NCBI GenBank assembly: GCA_038373885.1
Contig: JAWZYV010012397.1
Location: 724,826-788,825, forward strand
DNA from: Cheiracanthium punctorium
Lineage: Eukaryota; Arthropoda; Arachnida; Araneae; Cheiracanthiidae
Reading direction: 5' to 3'
DNA length: 64,000 nt
The first letter of the stretch is position 1; each line of letters starts with the position of its first letter. Under the pieces are notes generated by a model, which was not told where the DNA came from, did not search any database, and saw nothing but the letters and a program-made list of their open reading frames with translations. The position numbers and the translations under genes were made by a program. Below are positions 35,606 through 46,584 of this stretch, piece after piece.

Positions 35606-37200
35606 AATTATGGATGAGTTGGATCAGAAATAGACATAAAATGGACAAGTGTGTTATCTGGGAGAGGAAGAGGGCCTCACCATAGCACAGTGGTTATGGA
35701 ATTGGTAAGGTGATCAAACGTCCCCAATTTCAGGACGTTTTTCAAATTGTCCCCAAAATGTAAAACAGGAATTGGGGACAATTTTTTATTATTGCGTTGT
35801 TTTTTAATTAAATAACTGTTAGTTATGGGGAATTAACTGGAGTAATAGGGGGAAGGAGATAAAGCGAAACTTTGGAGAAACGTCAACTCCGCCGGGCACG
35901 AAAAGGAGGCGCAAGGATCGACCTCCTCCCGTGTTTAGCATTACTCCCTATGAGCAAATGAGCCAATTATGCATTTTATAAAAAGGAAAACATATTTTAA
36001 CGTAAAATATGAAACAAAAATAACTCTACTTGAGTACTTTTATTAATAAAATGCAGTTTTGTATTTTTTCCGAACCTTTTTCTAGGCGAATTTAAGCAAG
36101 AATTTATTTATCGACAACCGAAACTTGACGGCGGCTTCCACCGAAGCGGACGACAGGGAGGGAGAATTTACCAGGGAGGGAAACCTACCGACGACCTCCT
36201 TTTTTATGGTGCCGCAGTGAACAAACATTTTTACGACATGAAAATATGGGCCTTCCGTTCTCTCGGCGTTTCGCTTCGCCGCCACAAATAGGGATGAATT
36301 TAGTCAACAGGGAGTATTATGGAATGGGTTATGATCTCTTTGAATTCCGTTTCTTACTTGCAAATGAGAACAATATATATTGATGCTCATACATGGTTTT
36401 TATATTCTCCCTCCCCCCCCCCCGTTTTTTATATAAATAAATCAACAATCGAAATTAGTGTTCCTAATTTTCATGCTGAATTTCAGTGAGGTAATTACGG
36501 CATGAAAATTTTGTCTAGGTATTTTATTTGTTCAGGCCCAGGCCTAGGGCCCCAACATTTGGGGGTCCAAAAAAACTAAAAACACAATTCAAATTTTCTT
36601 AAGTTTTTCTTTTTTTTTTCTTTTAGATGGCAGATTTTTATATAACCTTTCAAATTTTTTCAAACAATATTTTAAACAAATTGCTAATCTACTTGATGAC
36701 TAGACGGCATTTATAACCAAAGGGTTTGAAAAAAGTTGTAAATTCTTAGTTATTTTATGTACAGCTTGAATTTGTTCATTAAATTCATCATGAAAAATAA
36801 TAGATGATTGCCATTTTGGGAGAAAAAAAAATCCAAAACTAGGGCATTTACAGTAATTGACTTTTGCAAATTTCATGCTACCTACATCAGTGTTCGGGGG
36901 CCAAAGTCCAAGTTGTGCCTATAGTCAAGAATTTTTTTAATTGGGCCCTGGATTTGTTGTTAATTATAGTTGATCTGGAAGAAATTTTGCATTGGGGAGT
37001 ATAAGGTAAGTTCTTTTAAAGTAGCACTTGAAATAAATAATAAATGTATAGAATGGAGGTTTCTTTTAATTGTTTACGATTCCTTTGATGGTGAACAATT
37101 CTTTTGTAGTAAGTTTTATTTTTCAAACATATTCATATTTTAGAAGCCAAGATTTGGTAATTTTAGTTATTATTATTTTTTTATGTTCAAACTATAATAA
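35606..37200. other. Non-coding DNA with MITE fragments
   Basis: 35708 'taaggtgatcaaacg' and 36533 'caggcccaggcctagggccc' are single element ends without partners. The 36082-36285 minus-strand frame (MAAKRNAERTEGPYFHVVKM) is unrecognised. The rest is AT-rich. Confidence 0.3.
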
Positions 37201-37206
37201 TTTAAG

Positions 37207-37442
37207 GCAGGGGCGTAGCCAAAATTTTTTCATGGGGGGGGGGGTGTCCAAAAATGATCTTTCTGTAGCAGATTGGCACATCAGGATTAATTTGACACAA
37301 TTTGGAGCAGCTGGCACATCCCTGAGAATTTCGTTTAACACTTTGAGGCGCAACCCTTTCCCCATGCTGAAAAAAGGGATGCCGTTGCCATCGATCGACT
37401 TAACCACCAGCAAGATGGCGGACAATCGTCACATCGCGTGCC
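37207..37442 (+). other. Orphan MITE left end and adjoining sequence
   Basis: 'caggggcgtagccaaaattt' with a following G-run is the typical left terminus of the 'gcgtagcc' MITEs seen at 42.3, 44.2 and 51.3 kb. No complementary right end is found downstream before the hairpin. Open frames here (37070-37528) are not recognised. Confidence 0.4.
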
Positions 37443-37524
37443 ACAGATCTAGGGACCCCTTTTTTGCCGACAGCTGGCTGTGCCCGACACAGCCATCTAC
37501 GAAAAAAAGGGTCTCTAGATCTGT
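37443..37524. repeat. Long imperfect palindrome (~82 bp)
   Basis: 'acagatctagggacccctt' and 'agggtctctagatctgt' form the stem base, and 'tggctgtg' and 'cacagcca' close the top around a 5-base loop. Nearly 35 of 40 positions can pair. It could act as a terminator-like or cruciform structure or be the fused ends of a deleted element. Confidence 0.8.
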
Positions 37525-39190
37525 CTAAAGAAGAATGAACGGCAGCCCTTTTTTCAGCATTGGGCAATCTATCCAGCTGTTCTCGCATTCTTCCAATTTT
37601 CGGCAGATGTCAGTGCTGTTAAAAATAATCGTGACCATTTTTTACGGGAAATGACGTGCTAAAAAGTAAAGGATTCTCGTGGAGCTATGTCACCCGCAAC
37701 TATTTTTTATAGAAATCAAATCTATTCTTTGTGACTGGCAACAGTCAAAACGTCAGAGTTGGGTGTTCCCAGAGCGGGAACACTGCGCGTTAAAGGGTTA
37801 AGTGTGAAACATGTTATTTATTAAATAAGTTATTTATGAGAGAGACGTGTGCTTTAATGCAGATGCTTTTATCTTATGACTTCCACTGAATTAGTTTGGG
37901 TATCATGCAATAATATTCATTTTAAAATTTGGGAGGATTGAATTTATACTAATTTACTTAATATTTTTAGCTCTTTTTCAAGTATCCAATCTGTTTGCCT
38001 TATGTAGCTCAGGTAGAAAATTGAGATTAAAGTTTGTTTTTATTTGTTGTGGTGATTCATATGGAAAAAACAAATTACTATAAAAATATGTTAGCTTTGA
38101 TTTCTTTCCTTTTCCTTTCTTTCTTTCTTTTATTTATTTATTTTTATTAGTAAAGAAAAAAATTAGGCAATACGAATTTTCAGGAAAAAATAAAATAAAA
38201 TATTATTTTGAATATTTTAATCCCAATTTTTTCTACAAACTTTCTGGGTCACTCTCTGAACTGCAGAACACGGGATAGTCTAAATCAGAATTACTACTAC
38301 TAACAGAGAATATTGTGTCTGTGCATTCTTTTGATAGGTCATGCTCAGATGTAGAAGCAGAATTTGAAAGTATAAAACAGAATCAAACTTAAATTTTATT
38401 CATGTAGATTACAATGTTAGAATTATGACTTATATTTTTTGTTTAAATAGTACAGAAGTTGACTAATAAAAGAAAATAAAGAAAGCTCAAATATGTTCCA
38501 TGAAAAATTGTCTTTTTGACATTGAAAATTTTCCGGAAAAACATAGTCGAAAATTTTCTAGAAACGAACAGCGACAAAGGAACAAGAGGTGGAAAGGCGG
38601 GAAAACTGAAACCGGTTGGGGAAGGGGTAGGAGGAAGCAGACGACAGACAGGGAGGATTTTTATTACAGCGCCATCTTTTTCTGCCGAAAATTGTTGACG
38701 GAAATCCCTGCCTGCTGCCATACAACGTTCATCTCCTCCCCCTATTACTCCCTGAATCGGACTTAGAGAAAATTGGACGGGGAATTTCTACGCGAAGGGA
38801 GGGGAAAAGGGAATACAGCCTTTTAGAATATCATTTTTGCTTTCCAAAGAAACACTTCACCAGTGTTACAGGTTTGGCTGTCTACGCTTTCCACCTTATC
38901 TAGAGGGTGGTGGTTTGGCGGCCTAGTTGACCTTGGGTTTTATGGTGCGCATTTTAAGGGGAGTTGATTTTTTCATGTTTTTGTACTTATTTATTATTTT
39001 GTACTCATTTATTATATTTATTAAATGTATAGACATTACAGATGATTTCTGGATAATTTTTTTGAGCCCAAGCGATAGCCGCTTTTCTAATCCAAGAAAG
39101 AGCGAAACCGAGTGATATTATTTTATAGTTGGATCAAGTGCTAAAAATTTAAGATGATGAAAGGGGAAAAATGCTTATTTCATCCGAAAT
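37525..39190. other. Non-coding DNA
   Basis: 38500-38770 has balanced composition, including 'cagcgccatctttttctgcc', and short frames of no known family. The rest is AT-rich. No gene is supported. Confidence 0.3.
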
Positions 39191-39194
39191 GTAT

Positions 39195-39425
39195 TGTTTG
39201 TATTAAAGGAAACCTGCTCGAGGGGTATCTGACTAGGATGGGGGGGGGGCCTTGGGCAAAGGACTTTCTAAGAGGTTCTAACCTATTCAGGTTATATCTG
39301 GAGAAAACCGACCAAAACTCCAGACAGCTGCGTGACGAGCCTAAACCCGAAACCTTCACACTTCAACCGTCTACCATTTTCAGTGCCTTAACCACACGGC
39401 CGTGTTGGGACTCATCCGAGATTAA
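39195..39425 (-). repeat. tRNA-derived SINE copy 5
   Basis: Minus strand: 'cacggccgtgtggttaaggc' (A-box region), 'gtttcgggtttaggc' in the B-box position, 'ctggagttttggtcggtttt' 'ctccagat' (body), then 'ctcttagaaagtcctttgcc' and a C-rich tail. It is the same family as 6.8, 9.0 and 24.0 kb. Confidence 0.7.
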
Positions 39426-39855
39426 GAATCATTTTTTAAAAATCTATAAAAGTATGAATAAAAGAGAAATCTCCAGTGAATAGCACGGCGTGCACAAAGG
39501 TGTCCAGTTTGAACTACTTACCGCCATTATTACTGATGAATCTAAGAGTAATAGTCCAAGTATTATGTAGTAAACAACTACTATTGTATTATATTATATA
39601 CTAAATTTAAAAAATAGTTTCTCTAAATCGATTATTAAAATTTAATTATTTCAATGTCCACATAAGTAGCAACAATTGTTCATTTACTTAGTTTTAACTA
39701 CTTTCAGAAGGAATATTAATTGTTACTTGAACATTTTATAAGTAATTTTATTTATATATTTGCATGCATGTAATTATAAAAGGATTTTTTAAAAACCTGG
39801 TTTAAACAAAACAAAAACTGCTTTAAACAACAACTACAAAAAAAAAACAAAGTTG

Positions 39856-39887
<32 letters not shown>

Positions 39888-40435
39888 AACAATACTTTTT
39901 TTTCAACCCTGATAATAAATATTTTAACCCTCTCGTCACCGAATTATGAAAAATCGGAGAAAAAATCTGTCTAGCATTTAATGCATCTGAAATACTATTA
40001 TAAAACATGCAACAATATTTTTTTCTAATGTCGATTCATATTAGATTTTTCTAATATTCATTTCTGCATTTTCGAAGCATTTTGTTACGCTCAAATTAAT
40101 TTAAAAGATGCACCTATTAGGTAAAGGTTGAGGAATAAGAAAAAAAAACTATACTTACCTCAAAAAAAAACAAAAAAAAAGGTCAAAAAGCAGCGTCCTT
40201 ATTTTCTGAATTTTTCTCCTAAAACAATGAAGCGAAAACTGTAAAAAAATGAGCTAAATGGACTAGTACTGCAATCTAGGCACAATTGATGCATCTAGTT
40301 AAGAGCCTCCTATACTTCCTATTTGAATGAATGCTATTGATATCACTGAAAGAAAAAAATACTACATTCAATTTTTTCTCTCTAAATATTGCTATTTGAA
40401 GTAGGAGCCTCATATGAGGTTCAGGGTGACGAGAG
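39426..40435. other. AT-rich DNA with A/T homopolymers
   Basis: A T24 run lies at 39859-39882, followed by 'caaccctg' at ~39905, which resembles the right end of a 'cagggttg' hAT terminus without a partner. No gene. Confidence 0.3.
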
Positions 40436-41330
40436 GGTTAATGTGATCTAATTACTGAACCTTCTATTTTGCCGTGTGGAGCAATTGCCCCTCTTTTTAC
40501 GCCCGTCTTTGTTCCAATTACATTTTTTAATGCAAATTTTTGTCAAGTCTTATCAAAAATATAATGTTCTTGTGAAATAACCTTTTCCTAATGCGAATTT
40601 TAAAAAAAATCCTTATTAAAAATGAAAGAATTATTTTAATTTCTGTAAAATCTTACTGCTAATTCATATTAAAGGTACAAGAGAAAGCGAATCGTGTTTA
40701 AATGATTTCGAATTTTCTGCTGAAACTGAGAAGAAATTGTAAAATATGTATTCTACAATTTTTGAAAAGTAAATATATTTACTTATGTAGGCTGTGATAA
40801 ATTCTGGTGTAATTAGATGTGTTACAAATTTCCATTTAAATGTAGTTCCATGAAAACTATATAAAAATTAGGCTATAAAGGATCATATTTCACCTAAAAA
40901 AACCTGTGTACTGAACCCTATACGTTTGCGCCTAGGGTAGCTGCCCTTCTTTCTAAGTTGAACTTTGCACAATTATTCTTTTTTAAATTAATGCATATTT
41001 CTGTCAAGCTGTTTCCAAATAATAATAATAATGCGTTCGTGAAAAATAATCTCTTCTTAGTGTAATTTTTTTAAAAAAGCTTTACTAGCAAGAATTGTTT
41101 ATATATTATTTTTTTAGTAATAAATTTTGTATACATACATACATATATACATATAATTACCTTATTTTATACTAAAATTACTCATGAAAACATGCAAATT
41201 GTGTTTAAATAATTTCTATTTCTCGGTAGGAAGGCAAAAGAAATCGTAAAATGCATATACAATCTTTTAAAATTAATTATTTAGAATGTGATGAAAACTT
41301 ATGTCAAAATTTTCAAAGTTGTAAACGAAA
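40436..41330 (+). repeat. Diverged direct duplication, two ~430-bp units
   Basis: Unit 1 (from ~40440) and unit 2 (from ~40905) share the order 'tactgaacc', 'gcc..g.g.agc', 'tgcccttcttt..ta', 'tttttgtcaag', 'gttcttgtgaaataa', 'cgtgtttaaatgattt' and 'ggctgtgataaa'-like phrases. Divergence is heavy. Non-coding. Confidence 0.5.
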
Positions 41331-41770
41331 TTAACATTTTCTGCTAATCTTAAACGAAAATAAATAAAAAAAAAATAAAAAATGTTCTAAAATAATTTTT
41401 AAAGCAAGCACTATCCATAAATAGATGCAATACAATGGAAATCCATTGCGTAAAAATAACTATATTTACTCCAGATAAAACTAAGATCGGAACTAAGTTG
41501 TGCTAGCAATAATGATAGGGAGGAAATAATTAAAAAACAAGCTGCCAGAAGAGCGAGCACTTTCCAAAACTATCTCTACTCCAAAGAAACGAGTAACCAC
41601 TCTGTAGGGAAACGAGAAGGAATTTCCCCTATTTGCAGTAGTCTGAAAATTCGACTAAGTCCGATAGTATAAGCAATGTTTCTATCGCCATCCGCTTGTC
41701 AAAATCTGGAACTCCTGACCCTTAAACTAGTCCGCAATTTCAGATCGCTCACCGAACGAGGAGTCAGCAA

Positions 41771-43035
41771 TTTTTTTTACGTGCGGATAGGGGCAGATGG
41801 AATCCTAACAGAAAAACTTAGACTTTTCTACCCACAAGTTTGATAGGGGAAAACACACGCGCGCGCATGGAGAAATGCATTAGAAGATGGATTCGTGGGG
41901 AAAAGTACTTCGACGTTTTTAAGCAAGGATCGCGCTAATTTATTAATCGTGCGGTCTGCTCTCTTTCTTTTTTCCCCCGTTTTTTTTTCTTTCTTTTGGT
42001 AGTTGAAATAAAAAATTGCCACAAATGTATTTATTATATGTTATGTATGTACACTTAGAAGTTTTTAAGCATCGGTTACATGGCCAATTAATTGTGCAGT
42101 TTGTTCTCTCTTTTTTTTCTTGTCTTTTGGAAATTAAATTAATAATTTTATTGAGATTTTTGTTAATTGAGACCCTTAACCAGGAAGCTGTCGTCTCGAT
42201 TGCTCCGAAGAGAAATTAATAATAGTTACATATGGATTTATTATATATTTATAAATACATATATATGTGTCTGAACGATTGTTACTATAAAGTAATGCAT
42301 TTATTACTTATATGTAGGAAAATATCAGTGGCATGGTTACTGGGTAGAGGAGTTATAACCCCCCATGACGAATTTTTTGTCATACAAAATGCATTTTCTT
42401 CACGTATACACAACATATGTATACAGCTCATTACGATACACGAATTGCAGTATTCGTAACCATCCCCCCCCCCAGAAAAATTTCTGTCTACGCCACTGGA
42501 ATATATAAATAATTTGTTACTTACTTATACTTAATAATAAGTACAATACTTAATAATGACTTGAGGTCATAATTATTTTAACTAATATTGCAATGGCCAC
42601 TAACTTTATTAAAAAGGATGTCAATAAATAAAAAGAAATAAATCAGATTACAAAACACTTCCTAAAAAAGTTCATACATTTTTTTTTTCATTTTTAAAAT
42701 AATGGTTACGCTTTTCAACATACGTCTCTAACGAGTCTCTTAAAGTTAGTGTACCTTTCTCCTCCTGTGTCAATCGTTGCATTTGGGCAATCGGGAAGCA
42801 ACGACTATCAGGGTTGAGGAATTCAGAATATTACCATAATCTTAGAGAACTTGACGCCAGAATTATTTAAACTACTGTTGTAATTGCATATATTAAGTAT
42901 TTCATGCAGCATCAACATAATTAACATAATTAGGTCTTTGGTACAGCAGAGACCCAACGTGTGCGTTTGGGGTGTCGGGGAGCAACGACGATCAGGGAAG
43001 GGGAATCGTAACCATTGACGTTTTAGTTCGATAAG
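41771..43035 (+). repeat. Large inverted repeat, left arm
   Basis: The outer anchor is 'acgtgcggataggggcagat' and the inner anchor is 'gacgttttagttcgataaga'. The arm is collinear with the reverse complement of 43667-44882 along its whole length, including 'cgcgcgcgcatggagaaatg', 'gcattagaagatggattcgt', 'aactaatattgcaatggcca', 'tcaataaataaaaag', 'ttcaacatacgtctctaacg' and 'tcgttgcatttgggcaatcg'. A MITE sits at the same place in both arms. Short open frames inside are not genes. The arm also contains a ~170-bp internal direct duplication around 'gtatttattatatgttatg'. Confidence 0.93.
42326..42498 (+). mobile_element. 'gcgtagcc' hAT MITE, 173 bp, in left arm
   Basis: It starts 'cagtggcatggttact' and ends 'tctgtctacgccactg'. 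Near-perfect 8-bp duplication: 'gaaaatat' (42318-42325) and 'gaatatat' (42499-42506). The internal signature is 'ttataaccccccatgacgaa', 'tcatacaaaatgcattttct' 'tca', 'cgtatacac', then a C-run and 'agaaaaatttctgtctacg'. It is the same family as 44191-44363 and 51334-51504. Confidence 0.9.
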
Positions 43036-43666
43036 AAGAACATATACGATAATCATAAGATAAGATAGGATAGGTAAATAAGATAAGATAGTCCCAACAT
43101 CTGAGATGAAGGTATAATTTTCTCAGTACCTCGGTGTGATTTTACTTTTATTTTTAAGACTATAAGATTTATTTTGAGGTAGAAGGAAACTTACTTTTAC
43201 TAGAATTAAAGTCGATTTATTTTTATTTATTTAATTATTTATTTTTCGTTTTATAAAGCTAGAAATTATTCAATTTACTAAGCACAGACTATCGATGTCC
43301 ACGGGATCATGTGCAATAGTCCCTCTCACTCACCTGTCTCCATCATCGGCTTGATTGTAAATAAATTGTTTAAAGCAACTAATCATGAGATAGAAAATAT
43401 TTGGGCATATCCTAAGACCAGTATTTTTTATAGGGTGCCTATACTGCTGAACCTTGTTAACACAAACAACCATCTTGTTTACGCAAAAATTCACAAGCAA
43501 TAAATAGTTTTTGGGGTTGGTGTAATAATTGGGATTTGTTAAAAAATAGTCTGCCAAGAATGTAGCGAGCGTAGTCTTTAAAGCACTTTAACAGGAGTTA
43601 ACAAAATAGCTCTCATAGATTACACGCTAACGGCAGAATGAAAATTTATTGCCTTTGTTTCTATTG
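43036..43666. other. Spacer of the large inverted repeat
   Basis: About 630 bp of AT-rich DNA between the arms. The overlapping frames at 43309-43557 on both strands are unrecognised. I see nothing that explains the symmetry. Confidence 0.6.
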
Positions 43667-44525
43667 CTACCTCTTATCGAACAGAAACGTCGGTGGCTGC
43701 GATTCTCCTTCCCTGATCGTCGTTGCTCCCTTGATGGCCCAAACGCACACGTTGCGTCTCAGCAGTACCAAAGACTCAATATCTTGATGCTGTATGAATG
43801 ACTCAATATATGAAATTACAACGGTAGTTTAAATAATCCTGGCGTCAAGTTCATTAAGATTATGGTAATAGTATTCTGAATTCCTCAAACCTGATCGTTG
43901 TTGTTTCTCGATTGCCCAAATGCAACGATTGACACAGAAGGGAAAGGATAACTAACTTCTTTTAAGAGGCTGGTTAGAGACGTATGTTGAAAAGCGTAAC
44001 CCTTATTTTAAAAATGAAAAAAATGTATGAACTTTTTTTAGGAAGTCGTTTGTAATCTCATTTATTTCTTTTTATTTATTGACATCCTTTTTAATATAGT
44101 GGCCATTGCAATATTAGTTAAAATTATTCTGACCTCTAATCATTATTAAGTCTAAGTTATTGTATATAGTAAATTAAAAAGTATTCATTCCAGTGGCGTA
44201 GGGAGAAATTTTTCATAGAGGGGGGGGTTACGACTACAACGATTCATGTATATCTGTATATATGTGTGTGTGTGTGTGTTGTGCGAGTGTGAAGAAAATA
44301 TGTTTTGTATGACAAAAATATTCCTTATCGGGGGGGGTTAACCCCCCTGTAGCTACGCCACTGATATATTCATATATATATAAATAATAAATACATTACT
44401 TTATGGACAATACCTTACTTTATATGTGAATAAATACATATATGCACACATATATATGTATTTATTATAAATATATAATAAAAATATTTGTAACAATTAT
44501 TAATTTCAATTACCCTTCCCCCCTT

Positions 44526-44561
<36 letters not shown>

Positions 44562-44882
44562 GAGAACAGACTGCACAATTAATTGCCCATGCTTAAAAAG
44601 GTCTAAGTATACACACATAATATATAATAAATACATTTGTAATAGCAATTGTTCATTTCAATTACAAAAAGAAAAAAAAACGAGAATAGATCGCAGGATT
44701 AATAAATAGCCATGTAACGCGCTTGCTTAAAAACCTGGAAGTCCTTTTCCCCACGAACCCATCTTCTAATACATTTCTCCCTGCGCGCGCTCGTATTTTC
44801 CCCTGTCAAACTGGAAGGTAGAAAAGTCTAAGTTCTTGTATTGGGATTCCATCTGCCCCTATCCGCACGTATTTTTTTTTGG
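43667..44882 (-). repeat. Large inverted repeat, right arm
   Basis: This is the reverse complement of the left arm, slightly shorter, with an A34 run (44527-44560) replacing a mixed A/T tract. It ends at 'cccctatccgcacgtatttt'. The LINE insertion point lies 47 bp beyond that end. Divergence from the left arm is moderate, with scattered substitutions and small indels. Confidence 0.93.
44191..44363 (-). mobile_element. 'gcgtagcc' hAT MITE, 173 bp, in right arm
   Basis: It starts 'cagtggcgtagggagaaatt' and ends 'gtagctacgccactg', in reverse orientation. Flanks are 'attcattc' (44183-44190) and 'atatattc' (44364-44371). It occupies the position homologous to the left-arm MITE in the same orientation relative to the arm, so the insertion predates the arm duplication. 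It carries a TG microsatellite (~44264-44280). Confidence 0.9.
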
Positions 44883-44917
44883 CTGAGGACCGGCTGCTCA
44901 TGTTTGTTTGTGAAAAA

Positions 44918-44929
44918 TATCCACGCTTC
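44918..44929 (+). repeat. LINE target site duplication, 5' copy
   Basis: 'tatccacgcttc', repeated exactly at 53115-53126. The two copies bracket the LINE and everything nested in it. Confidence 0.93.
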
Positions 44930-45171
44930 GGTTTTCGACCAGCAACGGGGCGTTGCTGTTTTCAAGCGGCTGTTAAAGCTTATCGGTGGTACAGAGCTTG
45001 TGTCACCGCTTCTCTGGAGCTAATTTAGCGTCGCGGTGTGTCGGGGGGCCGTCTTTTAGACGTCTGGTCCAGGTATTTATTGTTTTATTACTTCTTTTGC
45101 TGGGCTGACCGGAGTTTTCATTTAACTTGGCTTTTCTCCACCGGAGTTCCCCCTAAGTGGGGAGGAGTGTC
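44930..45171 (+). promoter_or_regulatory. LINE 5' UTR, presumed internal promoter
   Basis: Full-length LINEs of this group are transcribed from a promoter inside the 5' UTR. This 242-bp segment starts at the target duplication and ends at the ORF1 ATG. It is GC-richer than the flank and has no TATA box. The promoter role is inferred from the family and not seen as a motif. Confidence 0.5.
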
Positions 45172-46584
45172 ATGGCACACTCACAATTTACCATAGACAA
45201 CCCGCCTTTAGCTAACATGGCTGGTATGGAAGTGGACAATTATGAGAACCCAAACTTTTTTCGCGGAACGGTTGATGTAGCCTCTGCTTTAAGAAAAGCA
45301 GCTGAGAACGCCGGAAGTGACTTTAACATCTTTTTGACAAGCACTAACACCCTAGGGGTACCAAAAAAGGACCCCAGAACGGTTTACACGGAAGTAAAAA
45401 AACTAGTACCGAATCTCGACAAAATTAAAAATGTACGATATACTCGAAACGGAGCCATACTAATACAAACAACTGACGTGGACTGTGCCGAAAACGTGGT
45501 GAATATACAATCTTTCTTAAACGTACCAGTCACCAGTAGGATATCGTGGACAAACATCACCACCCGATTCCTTTTATTTCACATTCCCACCGACGTTAAA
45601 TTAAGTGAACTAATAAATGATCTCGAACTCTCCAATAAAATCTCCATCCTAGAAGCGCGCCGGTTTCTGAAAAGAGGCAGCCGCAGCGAATATGCCCCGG
45701 TCCTCATCACCATACTAGGAACTGTATTACCACCTGAAATTAAACTCTGGCTCACCATACAAAAAATAACTATGTTTATAGACCGTCCCCGACAATGTCG
45801 CCAATGTCAAAAATACGACCACACCGAATTAAAATGCAAAAACGAGCACATCTGCGTCAACTGCGGCAATAGCCACTCCGACGCGTGCCTCGAGGAACCC
45901 CACTGTGTCAACTGCCAGCAAGCCCACCGGGCGGACTATAGCCAGTGCCCAAGCAGACTTAAAGAAGCAGAGTTCCTGCAGTTCAAATGTACCAATTTCC
46001 TAACCTTTTCCGAAGCCAGGCGACAGTATCGACAACATACGATACCGAAGTCCTACGCAAAAATCACCAGCACTCCCCAACCGGAAATCGACCGCATCTC
46101 CAAAGACTTTGAACAGCGCACCAACAATGTAATTAAGTGTATGAACGACATACTACAAAAACATACGGACCGGATAATGCTAGCTCTAAACACTATTACC
46201 ATCCAAATGCACCAAACATACAAAAGCCAGGGTGACTTGTCTCCCCCCTCGGGCAGCCTCCCCCCGCCGGGGTTGGTTCGCGGGCCGAAAGATAAAAAAG
46301 CACGCACGTCACTGAGAGATGGCTCCAACACTGGCCCCCCAGGTGGCCCCGGTCTCGGCGCTCTGGGAGCCAATGGAACTTTAAAAAAAAAAAAAATTTG
46401 TCTTTTTCTGCCCGTTTCGCTCGTTTTTTTTTCTTGCTCGTGCTTGGTTCCCCTTGCTTCGGGCTGGACTTTGGCCTTGTTTTCATTCGTTGTCTCTCCC
46501 CTACAGCTATGGCCTTTAGCTCATCTCCATTTTCTATTGTTCAGTGGAATTGCCGAAGCATCAAAAATAAAGAGGTTTGGCTGA
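45172..46584 (+). CDS. LINE ORF1 protein (Gag-like, three CCHC zinc knuckles)
   Basis: It is a nucleic-acid-binding protein that packages the LINE RNA. I choose ATG 45172 (MAHSQFTIDNPP); a GTG lies five codons upstream in frame. It runs 470 residues. Three zinc knuckles follow each other at about residues 209-262: CRQCQKYDHTELKC (C-x2-C-x4-H-x4-C), CVNCGNSHSDAC (C-x2-C-x3-H-x3-C) and CVNCQQAHRADYSQC (C-x2-C-x3-H-x6-C). The region before them, including RISWTNITTRFLLFHIPTDV, is an RRM-like fold in related ORF1s. The C-terminal third is P/G-rich. An A14 run at 46383-46396 precedes a hydrophobic tail that looks out of frame, so the natural end may lie near 46380. It overlaps ORF2 by 76 bases. 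Confidence 0.93.
   Translation: MAHSQFTIDNPPLANMAGMEVDNYENPNFFRGTVDVASALRKAAENAGSDFNIFLTSTNTLGVPKKDPRTVYTEVKKLVPNLDKIKNVRYTRNGAILIQTTDVDCAENVVNIQSFLNVPVTSRISWTNITTRFLLFHIPTDVKLSELINDLELSNKISILEARRFLKRGSRSEYAPVLITILGTVLPPEIKLWLTIQKITMFIDRPRQCRQCQKYDHTELKCKNEHICVNCGNSHSDACLEEPHCVNCQQAHRADYSQCPSRLKEAEFLQFKCTNFLTFSEARRQYRQHTIPKSYAKITSTPQPEIDRISKDFEQRTNNVIKCMNDILQKHTDRIMLALNTITIQMHQTYKSQGDLSPPSGSLPPPGLVRGPKDKKARTSLRDGSNTGPPGGPGLGALGANGTLKKKKICLFLPVSLVFFSCSCLVPLASGWTLALFSFVVSPLQLWPLAHLHFLLFSGIAEASKIKRFG

Noticed and set aside
41771..44882. Terminal inverted repeats of a single giant DNA transposon
   Set aside because: The spacer has no transposase, no target duplication is visible outside the arms, and the outer flanks differ. 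Inverted duplication is the simpler reading.
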